Source: Agromyces sp. Soil535 (GTDB taxonomy: Bacteria > Actinomycetota > Actinomycetes > Actinomycetales > Microbacteriaceae). From it: a DNA stretch of 64,000 bases. The position numbers were made by a program, and so were the translations under genes. The notes below the pieces were generated by a model. The model was not told the origin of the DNA. It saw only the letters and a list, made by a program, of their open reading frames with translations, and did no database searches. The stretch is from NCBI RefSeq assembly GCF_001428255.1, contig NZ_LMRW01000025.1:62001-126000 (forward strand). Reading direction: 5' to 3'. Below, in pieces: positions 42,360-50,176 of this stretch (within the stretch, counting starts at the first letter, position 1; the number at the start of each line of letters is the position of its first letter).

Positions 42360-43571
42360 ATGGGTGACCGCGTGCTCAGTGGCATCCGCGTCGCCGACTT
42401 CTCACGTGTGCTCGCCGGCCCCTACGCGACGATGACGCTCGCCGACTTCGGCGCCGACGTGGTGAAGGTCGAGCCGCCCGCGGGCGACGAGACCCGGCAC
42501 TGGCATCCGCCTGTCGATGCGACCGGGCAGTCGACGTACTTCGGCAGCGTGAACCGCAACAAGCGTTCGGTGGCGCTCGATCTCACGGATGCCGCGGACC
42601 TCGCCGAGGCACGCCGACTCGCCGTGACGGCCGATGTCGTCGTGGAGAACTTCCGGCCGGGCGTCATGGACCGGTTCGGCCTCGCGTACGAGGACGTGCA
42701 GGCGATCAACCCCGCCGTGGTCTACTGCTCGATCACCGGCTTCGGCACTGGGGAGGGCGCCGCGCTCGCCGGCTACGACCTGCTCGTGCAGGCGCTCGGC
42801 GGGCTGATGAGCATCACCGGTGAGCCCGACGGCGAACCCGCGAAGGCCGGCGTCGCGCTCGTCGACGTGCTCACCGGACAGAACGCCGTCGCCGGCATCC
42901 TGCTCGCGCTGCGCGAGCGCGACCGCACCGGGCTCGGCCAGCACGTCGAGGTGAACCTGCTGCAGAGCCTGCTCTCCGCGCTCGTGAACCAGGCCGGCTC
43001 GACGCTCGCCACCGGGGTGCCGCCGCGCCGCCTCGGGAACCGGCATCCGAGCATCGCCCCGTATGCGGTGTTCCCCGCGGCCGACCGGGACCTCGTGATC
43101 GCCGTCGGCAACGACAAGCAGTTCCGGGCGCTCGCGTGGCTCCTGGGCGTGCCGGGCCTCGCCGATGACGACCGGTACGCCACCAACGCCTCCCGGGTCG
43201 CGCACCGCGACCACCTGCACGCCGAGCTCGAGGCGGCGCTCGCCACGGCTCGTGCGGCCGAGTGGGTCGAGCGCTGCAGGGAGGCGGGCGTGCCCGCCGG
43301 GCTGGTGCACGACGTCGGTGAGGCGTTCCTCTTCGCCGAGGCGCTCGGCCTGGAGCCCGTGGCCGAGATCGCAGGAACGGATGCCGCGCATCGCTCGGTC
43401 GCCAGCCCCATCGGCCTCGCGGCACCTGCTGCGCAGTACCGGATGCCGCCGCCGCTGCTCGGCGAGCACGGCGGCGCCGACTGGCTCGACCGCGACCCCG
43501 CCCACCAGGGCCTCGCAGACCACGACCCCGCCGACCACGACCCTGCCGACCGATCGAAGGACCCCGCATGA
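42360..43571 (+). CDS. CaiB/BaiF class III CoA-transferase
   Basis: A 403-residue formyl-CoA-transferase-family enzyme that moves CoA between acyl-CoA and a free acid. Visible are GIRVADFSRVLAGPYATMTLADFGADVVKVE, FGSVNRNKRSVALDL, ENFRPGVMDRFGL and the catalytic aspartate Asp169 in ALVDVLTGQ, the same number as in formyl-CoA transferase. Coupled by ATGA overlap to a glutaryl-CoA dehydrogenase-like gene, it probably makes glutaryl-CoA from glutarate and succinyl-CoA. The C-terminus carries a short DHDPAD repeat. GGAGGG lies before the ATG. The 198-bp divergent gap upstream shows only GGTATC near -10. Confidence 0.88.
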   Translation: MGDRVLSGIRVADFSRVLAGPYATMTLADFGADVVKVEPPAGDETRHWHPPVDATGQSTYFGSVNRNKRSVALDLTDAADLAEARRLAVTADVVVENFRPGVMDRFGLAYEDVQAINPAVVYCSITGFGTGEGAALAGYDLLVQALGGLMSITGEPDGEPAKAGVALVDVLTGQNAVAGILLALRERDRTGLGQHVEVNLLQSLLSALVNQAGSTLATGVPPRRLGNRHPSIAPYAVFPAADRDLVIAVGNDKQFRALAWLLGVPGLADDDRYATNASRVAHRDHLHAELEAALATARAAEWVERCREAGVPAGLVHDVGEAFLFAEALGLEPVAEIAGTDAAHRSVASPIGLAAPAAQYRMPPPLLGEHGGADWLDRDPAHQGLADHDPADHDPADRSKDPA

Positions 43572-44767
43572 CCCACTCAGCTCCGCTCATGGACGCCGTG
43601 TTCGACCTCGACGCCCTGCTCACCGACGGGGAGCGCGAGTGGCGCGACCGCGCGCGCCGCTTCGCCGAGGAACGCATCCTCCCGGTGATCGAGGAGGACT
43701 TCGAGCACAAGCACTTCCGGCGCGAGCTCGTGCGCGAGCTCGGCGAGGCCGGGTTCCTCGGCATGCACCTGCAGGGCTACGGATGCGCCGGCGCGGGTGC
43801 GGTGGCCTACGGGCTCGTGTGCCTCGAGCTCGAGGCCGCCGACAGCGGCTGGCGTACCTTCGTGTCGGTGCAGGGCTCGCTCGCGATGGGCTCGATCCTC
43901 GCGTACGGTTCCGAAGAGCAGAAGCAGCGGTGGTTGCCGGGCATGGCCGCCGGAGAGCTGATCGGATGCTTCGCCCTCACCGAGCCGCAGAGCGGCAGCG
44001 ACCCCGCGGCGATGACGACGACCGCGCGCCGCGACGGCGACGAGTGGGTGCTCGACGGTACCAAGCGCTGGATCGGGCTCGCCTCGATCGCCGACGTCGC
44101 GATCGTGTGGGCGCGGGTCGACGACCCGTCGGGCGCATACGGGCAGGGTGGCGGCGCCGTGCGCGGCTTCCTCGTGCCGACGTCGACGCCCGGCTACACG
44201 GCGACCGCGATCGACGGCAAGCTCGCGATGCGCGCCTCGGTGCAGTGCGACGTGACGCTCGACGGGGTGCGCCTCCCAGCGGACGCCATGCTGCCAGGGA
44301 CGTCCGGGCTCTCCGGACCGCTCGGACGCCTCAGCGAGGCGCGCTACGGCATCGTGTGGGGCGCCATGGGCGCCGCGCGCTCATGCTTCGAGGCGGCGCT
44401 CGAGCGTTCGGTGACGCGCGAGGTGTTCGGCAAGCCGATCGGCGCATACCAGTTGACGCAGGCCAAGCTCGCCGACATGCTCATAGAGGTCGAGAAGGGC
44501 ATGCTGCTCGCCCTGCACCTCGGCCGCCTCAAGGAGCGCGGCGCGCTCACGCCGGTGCAGATCTCCGTGGGCAAGCTCAACGCCGTACGCGAGGCCATCG
44601 AGATCGCCCACCAGGCGCGGACGATCCTCGCAGGCGACGGCATCACGAATGCGTTCCCCGTGATGCGGCACGCGGCCAACCTCGAGGCGGTGCGCACCTA
44701 CGAGGGCACCGACGAGATCCACCAGCTCGTTATCGGTCGGGCCCTCACCGGGCTCAACGCGTTCTGA
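43568..44767 (+). CDS. gcdH: Acyl-CoA dehydrogenase, glutaryl-CoA dehydrogenase type
   Basis: A 399-residue flavin acyl-CoA dehydrogenase. It shows RTFVSVQGSLAMGSI, CFALTEPQSGSDPAAM for FAD and substrate binding, and the catalytic base Glu379 in RTYEGTDEIHQLVIGRALTG. The Thr-Tyr-Glu-Gly-Thr context and C-terminal base position are those of glutaryl-CoA dehydrogenase, which oxidises and decarboxylates glutaryl-CoA to crotonyl-CoA. It overlaps the CoA-transferase gene by ATGA. Substrate is inferred, not proven. Confidence 0.85.
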   Translation: MTHSAPLMDAVFDLDALLTDGEREWRDRARRFAEERILPVIEEDFEHKHFRRELVRELGEAGFLGMHLQGYGCAGAGAVAYGLVCLELEAADSGWRTFVSVQGSLAMGSILAYGSEEQKQRWLPGMAAGELIGCFALTEPQSGSDPAAMTTTARRDGDEWVLDGTKRWIGLASIADVAIVWARVDDPSGAYGQGGGAVRGFLVPTSTPGYTATAIDGKLAMRASVQCDVTLDGVRLPADAMLPGTSGLSGPLGRLSEARYGIVWGAMGAARSCFEAALERSVTREVFGKPIGAYQLTQAKLADMLIEVEKGMLLALHLGRLKERGALTPVQISVGKLNAVREAIEIAHQARTILAGDGITNAFPVMRHAANLEAVRTYEGTDEIHQLVIGRALTGLNAF

Positions 44768-44822
44768 TCCACCGGCACGTCGTGGACATGCCACGGCGTG
44801 GTTCCAACCAGAAGGAGAAGTG

Positions 44823-45086
44823 ATGAAGGCAACGGAGCCTCGACTCACCCGCGCTGTCGTCGAATGGACCGGATGGGGCCGCACGGCCCGGCCTGCACGC
44901 GACGACGCCAGGGTCATCGCCCGATTCGGCCGCGAAGCCGGTCCGGCGCTCGCCAAGGCCGCCCGCCGACTCGAGGCCGACTACTCGGCCGGCTCGGCGG
45001 AGTTCCGAACGCGGCATCCCGAGCTCGGTGGTGACGCGGTCGACGCGCTCGCGTGGTGCGCGGAGAGCGACCGCGGCCGCGGATAG
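44823..45086 (+). CDS. Small hypothetical protein
   Basis: An 87-residue protein that I do not recognise. It is rich in Ala, Arg and Glu, without membrane segment or signal, and its middle (ARFGREAGPALAKAARRLEADYSAGS) looks helical. The ATG at 44823 is well supported by GAAGGAG 5 nt upstream. It lies 55 bp after the acyl-CoA dehydrogenase and may be co-transcribed. A 12-bp hairpin follows. Confidence 0.6.
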   Translation: MKATEPRLTRAVVEWTGWGRTARPARDDARVIARFGREAGPALAKAARRLEADYSAGSAEFRTRHPELGGDAVDALAWCAESDRGRG

Positions 45087-45105
45087 TCGCGAGCAGCCCG
45101 ACGTT

Positions 45106-45139
45106 GCGAGGCGGCCGCCCATGGGGACGGCCGCCTCGC
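45106..45139. terminator. Bidirectional hairpin
   Basis: Perfect 12-bp stem GCGAGGCGGCCG / CGGCCGCCTCGC with a 10-nt loop, between the convergent small hypothetical gene and the membrane-protein gene. Confidence 0.7.
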
Positions 45140-45152
45140 TGCGCGCGGACGA

Positions 45153-45482
45153 TCAATTGATGCCGGGGATGATGAGCCACCGGTTCAGCAGGACCAGCCA
45201 GAGCGCGATGAGCGCGAGCGCGATGATCGGGAGGGTGAGCCCGGTGCGTCCGCGGGTGATGAGCGCCACCACCAGCACGACGAGCGTCGCGATGCCGAGC
45301 ACGAGCGACCCGAACGGGATGCCGGGCAGGAACAGCGACAGGAGGAACAGGCCGGCGACGACGATCTCGATGATGCCGACGACGGTGGAGCCGCCGCGTG
45401 CGCGAAGGCGCATGATGCCGTCGACGAGGGCGAGCGCGCCGCCGACGAGGGCGATGAGGAGGAGCCAGGACAGCGTGATCAT
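45153..45482 (-). CDS. Small multi-helix membrane protein
   Basis: A 109-residue protein with four hydrophobic helices (ITLSWLLLIALVGGALALVDG, VGIIEIVVAGLFLLSLFLPG, GSLVLGIATLVVLVVALI, LPIIALALIALWLVLLN). I do not recognise a named family. GAAGGA precedes the ATG, which fixes the start; an upstream frame extension is not credible. A TAGGCT on the minus strand at 45545-45550 is a likely -10 box. Confidence 0.7.
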   Translation of the reverse strand: MITLSWLLLIALVGGALALVDGIMRLRARGGSTVVGIIEIVVAGLFLLSLFLPGIPFGSLVLGIATLVVLVVALITRGRTGLTLPIIALALIALWLVLLNRWLIIPGIN

Positions 45483-45601
45483 GGGATTCCTTCGGGTTGG
45501 CGTGGGGGCACCGCGCCGCGGGAGGGGACTCCCACGACGGGCCCAGCCTAGCGACGCGACCGCGGCCCGGGCGAGGGGTTGCGCACGACACGCCGCTGCA
45601 T

Positions 45602-45621
45602 GTATGCCGCGTCGCGCATAC
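45602..45621. promoter_or_regulatory. Inverted repeat in the gap before the amino-acid ABC operon
   Basis: GTATGC-N8-GCATAC in the 301-bp gap between the divergent membrane protein and the ABC importer operon. It lies just after a TTGCGC-like -35, so it could be an operator. Nothing else stands out in this gap besides the TAGGCT noted for the leftward gene. Confidence 0.3.
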
Positions 45622-45783
45622 GCCGCGCACGGGACATCCGTCCACATCTCGCCAGGCCCGGAATGCAACGTGGAGTCATCCGGTTTCACCCGGAGGTCGC
45701 CGCCGTGCTGGACTCGTCTGACCGGGGCGACCGACCGAAGCCTCCGGCATCCAGCCCAACGTCACGAACGGAGCACCACCGCA

Positions 45784-46596
45784 ATGTCACGCGCCCGCAC
45801 CCTGCTCGGCCTCGTCGCCGCATCCGCCGCCGCCCTCGCCCTGGCCGCCTGCTCGAGCGGCGCTCCCGCCGCGAGCGACGACGCGTCGGGCGGTGACGAG
45901 TACGGGCTCGTGAAGGCGGGCACGCTGACCGTCGCGACCGAGGGCACCTACCGTCCGTTCAGCTACCACGAGGACGGCAGCGGCGACCTGACCGGCTACG
46001 ACGTGGAGGTCGCCGAGGCGGTGGCCGACAAGCTCGGCCTCGAGATCGAGTTCCAGGAGACCCAGTGGGACGCGATCTTCGCGGGCCTGGACGCCGGCCG
46101 GTTCGACGTGATCGCCAACCAGGTCTCGATCAATCCCGAGCGCGAGGAGCAGTACCTCTTCAGCGAGCCCTACACCGTCTCCCCGGGCGTCATCGTGGTG
46201 AAGGAGGGCGACTCGTCGATCTCGAGCTTCGACGACCTCGCCGGCAAGACCACCGCGCAGTCGCTCACGAGCAACTGGTACGAACTCGCCCAGGAGTCGG
46301 GCGCGAACGTCGAGGCAGTCGAGGGCTGGGCCCAGGCCGTCGCACTGCTCGAGCAGGGCCGCGTCGACGCGACCATCAACGACGAGCTGACCTACCTCGA
46401 CTACGTGAAGACCAACGGCCAGTCGGGCCTCGAGGTCGCGGCCGAGACCGACGACCCGTCGCTCAGCGCGCTCGCGTTCACGAAGGACAAGGCCGCCCTC
46501 GTCGTCGCGATCGACGCCGCCCTTGCGGAGCTCCGCGAGGAGGGCGTGCTCGCCGAGCTCGGTGACAAGTACTTCGGGGCCGACGTCTCCGAGTAG
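45784..46596 (+). CDS. Polar amino-acid ABC transporter substrate-binding lipoprotein
   Basis: A 270-residue binding protein (family 3). The signal peptide ends in a lipobox LAAC with the lipid-anchored Cys23. The mature part shows TLTVATEGTYRPFSYHEDG, TGYDVEVAEAVADKLGLEIEF, QETQWDAIFAGLDAGRFDVIANQVSI and the PYTVSPGVIVV hinge. This is the pattern of cystine/glutamine-type importers. The operon continues with permease and ATPase genes. GGAG lies about 12 nt before the ATG. Confidence 0.92.
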   Translation: MSRARTLLGLVAASAAALALAACSSGAPAASDDASGGDEYGLVKAGTLTVATEGTYRPFSYHEDGSGDLTGYDVEVAEAVADKLGLEIEFQETQWDAIFAGLDAGRFDVIANQVSINPEREEQYLFSEPYTVSPGVIVVKEGDSSISSFDDLAGKTTAQSLTSNWYELAQESGANVEAVEGWAQAVALLEQGRVDATINDELTYLDYVKTNGQSGLEVAAETDDPSLSALAFTKDKAALVVAIDAALAELREEGVLAELGDKYFGADVSE

Positions 46597-46629
46597 GCTC
46601 GCGCCCGTCCTCACGAAGGGGGTGTCGCC

Positions 46630-47295
46630 GTGGCATCCGGCTGGCAACTGTTCCTTGAATCATTCTGGCCGATCGTCTGGGGCGGGCTGAGCGGCACCAT
46701 CCCGCTCGCCCTGGCCTCGTTCGCGATCGGGCTCGTGATCGCGCTCGCCGTCGCGCTCGCGCGGATCTCGAAGAACCGCGTGCTCTCGGGCATCGGGCGG
46801 TTCTACGTGTCGGTGATCCGCGGCACCCCGCTGCTCGTGCAGCTGTTCGTGATCTTCTACGGACTGCCCGCGGTCGGCATCGTGATCGACCCGTGGCCGA
46901 GCGCGATCGCGGCGTTCTCGCTCAACGTCGGCGGGTACGCAGCCGAGATCATCCGCGCCGCGATCCTGTCGGTGCCAAAGGGGCAGTGGGAGGCCGGGTA
47001 CACGATCGGCATGTCGCACACGACGACGCTGCGGCGCATCATCCTGCCGCAGGCCGCCCGGGTCTCGGTGCCGCCGCTGTCGAACACCTTCATCTCGCTC
47101 GTGAAGGACACGTCGCTCGCCTCGCTGATCCTCGTGACCGAGCTGTTCCGCGTCTCGCAGGAGATCGCGGCGTTCACGCAGGACTTCATGCTGCTCTACC
47201 TCGAGGCGGCGCTGATCTACTGGCTGTTCTGCCTTGTGCTGTCGAGCGGGCAGAACGCGCTCGAGAGGAGGCTCGATCGCTATGTCGCCCACTGA
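46630..47295 (+). CDS. Amino-acid ABC transporter permease (His/Glu/Gln/Arg type)
   Basis: A 221-residue permease with five membrane helices. It carries the family stretch [24 protein letters not shown] and the coupling loop [31 protein letters not shown] followed by [16 protein letters not shown]. The GTG start lies behind GAAGGGGG. The last 14 bp overlap the ATPase gene. Only one permease gene is present, so it should act as a homodimer. Confidence 0.93.
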   Translation: MASGWQLFLESFWPIVWGGLSGTIPLALASFAIGLVIALAVALARISKNRVLSGIGRFYVSVIRGTPLLVQLFVIFYGLPAVGIVIDPWPSAIAAFSLNVGGYAAEIIRAAILSVPKGQWEAGYTIGMSHTTTLRRIILPQAARVSVPPLSNTFISLVKDTSLASLILVTELFRVSQEIAAFTQDFMLLYLEAALIYWLFCLVLSSGQNALERRLDRYVAH

Positions 47296-48124
47296 TGACG
47301 GCGTGCAGCCGCAGGGGCCGGATGCCGCGGGCGGCGACCCGCTCGCCCCGCGGGCCGCGCCCGACGACTCCGTGCTGCTGACCGCACGGGGCATCCGCAA
47401 GTCGTTCGGCGACAACGAGGTACTTCGCTCGATCGACCTCGAGGTGCGGCGCGGCGAGGTCGTGGTGCTCATCGGACCGAGCGGCTCGGGCAAGACCACC
47501 GTGCTGCGCTCCCTCAACGGGCTGGAGACGCCCGACGGCGGCACGATCGCGTTCGCCGGCGGGCCCGAGCTCGACTTCTCGGGAGCGATCCCGAAGGCCG
47601 GGCGCTTCGCGCTGCGCGACCGGTCGGCGATGGTGTTCCAGCAGCACAACCTGTTCCCGCACATGACCGTGCTCGAGAACGTGATCGAGGGCCCAGTGCT
47701 CGTGCAGCGCGTGCCGAAGGCGCGGGCGGTCGCCGAGGCATCCGCCCTGCTCGAGCGGGTGGGCCTCGCCGAGAAGCGCGACGCCTACCCCTTCCAGCTC
47801 TCGGGCGGGCAGCAGCAGCGCGTCGGCATCGTGCGAGCGCTCGCCCTGAAGCCCGACCTTCTGCTCTTCGACGAGCCGACGAGCGCGCTCGACCCCGAGC
47901 TCGTCGGCGAGGTGCTGTCGGTGATCAAGGAGCTCGCCGACGAAGGGTGGACGATGGTCGTGGTCACCCACGAGGTGAGTTTCGCGCGCCAGGCGGCCGA
48001 CGAGGTGCTGTTCATGGACGGCGGCGTCGTGGTGGAGCGCGGAGCGCCCAAGCAGATCTTCACGAACCCGACACAGGAGCGCACGCGGAGGTTCCTCGAC
48101 CGGATCCTGCGGCCGCTCGACTGA
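47282..48124 (+). CDS. Polar amino-acid ABC transporter ATP-binding protein
   Basis: A 280-residue ATPase of the GlnQ type: Walker [13 protein letters not shown]-loop [14 protein letters not shown], signature [11 protein letters not shown], Walker [16 protein letters not shown]. The first 30 residues are an unusual Pro/Gly/Asp-rich extension before the ATPase core. Together with the two preceding genes it forms a complete importer. Nothing marks its exact substrate. Confidence 0.93.
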   Translation: MSPTDDGVQPQGPDAAGGDPLAPRAAPDDSVLLTARGIRKSFGDNEVLRSIDLEVRRGEVVVLIGPSGSGKTTVLRSLNGLETPDGGTIAFAGGPELDFSGAIPKAGRFALRDRSAMVFQQHNLFPHMTVLENVIEGPVLVQRVPKARAVAEASALLERVGLAEKRDAYPFQLSGGQQQRVGIVRALALKPDLLLFDEPTSALDPELVGEVLSVIKELADEGWTMVVVTHEVSFARQAADEVLFMDGGVVVERGAPKQIFTNPTQERTRRFLDRILRPLD

Positions 48125-48206
48125 GCGGCGCGCCGCGTCGATGCTTCGATGCGAGCGATCGCGTCGGGCGTGGACGTCGGGTGGTGCCTGGGCACATCAT
48201 GGGTGC

Positions 48207-49334
48207 ATGACGACGAACGTCATGATCCTCGGGGCCGGCTTCGGCGGCTTGGAACTGGCCAGCGCGCTGTCGGAGCGCCTCTCGGGCGAGGTCGAGGTCA
48301 CCCTCGTCGACCAGCACGACGCGTTCGTCTTCGGATACTCGAAGCTCGAGATCCTCTTCGGACACCAGACTACGGATCAGGTGCGTATTCCGTACCGCGG
48401 GATCACCAGGCCGGGCGTGGAGTTCCGGCAGGAACGCGTGCTGACGATCGACCCGGCGACGCGACACGTCGTCACCGATGTCGCGGCGTACGACCCCGAC
48501 GTGATCGTCGTGGCCCTCGGCGCCGACTACGACCTGGCTGCGACGCCGGGATTCGTCGAAGGAGGCTTCGAGTACTACTCGGTCGCCGGTGCCGAGCGGC
48601 TTCGTGACGAGTTGGATGTGTTCGGCGGGGGCAGGGTGCTGCTCGCCGTCCTCTCCATCCCCTTCAAGTGCCCGCCCGCGCCATACGAGGCGATGTTGCT
48701 GCTCCACGACCGGCTCGTCGCCCGCGGACTCCGCGACGCCAGCGAACTCCACGTGGTCACCCCGCAGCGGGCGCCGGTGCCCGTCTCCCCGGAGACCTCC
48801 GCCGCACTCGAGCGGGCGATGGCGGAACGCGGGATCGCGTACACGAAGCGACACCGCGTCTACGGGATCGACCCCGACGCACGGGTCGCGCATTTCAAGG
48901 ACCACGACGAGCCGTTCGACCTGTTCATCGGCATTCCGGTGCACAAGGTCCCCGACGTGCTCGTCGAGGCAGGCCTGACCGAGGACGGCTGGGTCAAGGT
49001 GGACCCGCGCACCCTCGAGACGCCGTACCCAGGGGTGTACGCCCTCGGCGACTGCGCTGAGACCGGCATACCCAAGGCAGGGACGTTCGCGGAGAGCGAC
49101 GCCCGCGTCGTCGCCGACGAGATCGCGAGCACGATCCTCGGCGGTGGCGTGCACGCATCGGGCGGAACCGGGCTCTGCTTCGTGGAGTTCGGCAACGGCG
49201 AGCTCGGCCGCGTCGACGTGGACTTCCACGCACGAGGCGGGCCGACCGCCCCGCTCCTCGGCCCGGCGCCTGCGTACGCGGCCGAGAAGGCCGAGTTCGG
49301 CGCCGTGCGGCGGGCGCGCTGGTTCGGCGTGTGA
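48207..49334 (+). CDS. FAD-dependent oxidoreductase, NDH-2/sulfide:quinone reductase-like
   Basis: A 375-residue two-dinucleotide-fold flavoprotein: N-terminal VMILGAGFGGLELASALSE, a second segment VALGADYDLAATPGF, and a C-terminal FAD contact PGVYALGDCAETGIPKAGTFAESDARVVADEI. The layout is that of NDH-2 and sulfide:quinone or flavocytochrome-c sulfide reductases. The cysteine pair of sulfide reductases is not evident: a lone cysteine in PFKCPPAPYEA is at one expected place. Electron donor and acceptor remain open. No transmembrane segment is seen. Confidence 0.75.
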   Translation: MTTNVMILGAGFGGLELASALSERLSGEVEVTLVDQHDAFVFGYSKLEILFGHQTTDQVRIPYRGITRPGVEFRQERVLTIDPATRHVVTDVAAYDPDVIVVALGADYDLAATPGFVEGGFEYYSVAGAERLRDELDVFGGGRVLLAVLSIPFKCPPAPYEAMLLLHDRLVARGLRDASELHVVTPQRAPVPVSPETSAALERAMAERGIAYTKRHRVYGIDPDARVAHFKDHDEPFDLFIGIPVHKVPDVLVEAGLTEDGWVKVDPRTLETPYPGVYALGDCAETGIPKAGTFAESDARVVADEIASTILGGGVHASGGTGLCFVEFGNGELGRVDVDFHARGGPTAPLLGPAPAYAAEKAEFGAVRRARWFGV

Positions 49335-49414
49335 GGCGGGTCGCCCGCATCCGGCCGCGATCCGGGTGCCGGCGCCGGTCGCGATGCGCGCCCCGTCCGC
49401 CTCCGGGCAGGGCG

Positions 49415-49420
49415 TAGCGT
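49415..49420 (+). promoter_or_regulatory. -10 element of a leaderless promoter for the Pr6Pr-like gene
   Basis: TAGCGT with 6 nt to ATG 49427 and no ribosome site. Confidence 0.5.
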
Positions 49421-49426
49421 GGTGCC

Positions 49427-50176
49427 ATGCCCGCTCGCAGCCCCGGAGTCACGGTTCGGGGCCCGAGGGTGAGGCAGGCGCTCGGGATCTTCCGGCTGCT
49501 CGTCGCCGCGCTCGAGGTCGTGGCCATCATCGGGAACTTCCAGTACGTGCTCGGGTTCCGCTTCTTCGCCACGACGAACTTCTTCAGCTACTTCACCGTG
49601 CAGTCGGCGCTGGCGGCGGTCATCACGCTCGCGATCGCCGGGTGGTTCGCACTGCGGCGGCCCCGCGATCCCGCGTGGCTCGGCATCCTTCGCACGATGG
49701 TGACCGTCTACGTGCTCGTCTCCGGTCTCGTCTTCGGGCTCATCGTCGCGCAGGCCTCGACGCGCGACTATCGCGTCGACGTGCCGTGGTCGGACACCCT
49801 CCTCCATTTCGTGGTGCCGGCGCTCGCCGTCGTGGCGTGGACGACCGACGCGGTGCTCGCCGTGAATCCTCCCGTGCCGTGGTCGACGGTCGGCTGGGTA
49901 CTCGTGTACCCGTCGCTGTGGCTCGCCTACACCCTCCTCCGGGGTTCCGACATCGGCTGGTACCCGTACTTCTTCCTCGACGAGGCGCAGGTCGGCGGGC
50001 TCCTCGGCGTCGCGCTCTACTGCGCGCTCGTGCTCGGGATCTTCGTCTGCCTGACCGCCGCGCTCGTCGCGGTCAACCGCGCGCTGTGGCGTATGGCCCG
50101 AGATCGGCGAGCACGGATTCGAGAAACGCCGGATCGTCGAGTTCCTCGAGTCGAGTCGCCTGTCTCGCAGCGATGA
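49427..50176 (+). CDS. Pr6Pr-like six-helix membrane protein
   Basis: A 249-residue membrane protein with six or seven hydrophobic segments and motifs of the Pr6Pr family (FFSYFTVQS near the second helix, WSDTLLHFVVPALAVV, and WVLVYPSLWLAYTLLRG). Function is unknown. The last ~30 residues are Arg-rich, and 104 bp of the coding end overlap, tail to tail, with the permuted flavin oxidase gene on the other strand. Either the overlap is real or the final stretch was gained by loss of an earlier stop. Confidence 0.8.
   Translation: MPARSPGVTVRGPRVRQALGIFRLLVAALEVVAIIGNFQYVLGFRFFATTNFFSYFTVQSALAAVITLAIAGWFALRRPRDPAWLGILRTMVTVYVLVSGLVFGLIVAQASTRDYRVDVPWSDTLLHFVVPALAVVAWTTDAVLAVNPPVPWSTVGWVLVYPSLWLAYTLLRGSDIGWYPYFFLDEAQVGGLLGVALYCALVLGIFVCLTAALVAVNRALWRMARDRRARIRETPDRRVPRVESPVSQR

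Noticed and set aside
48207-49334. Sulfide:quinone oxidoreductase assignment
   Set aside because: The expected cysteine set is not present, so only a broader NDH-2/SQR-like name is given.
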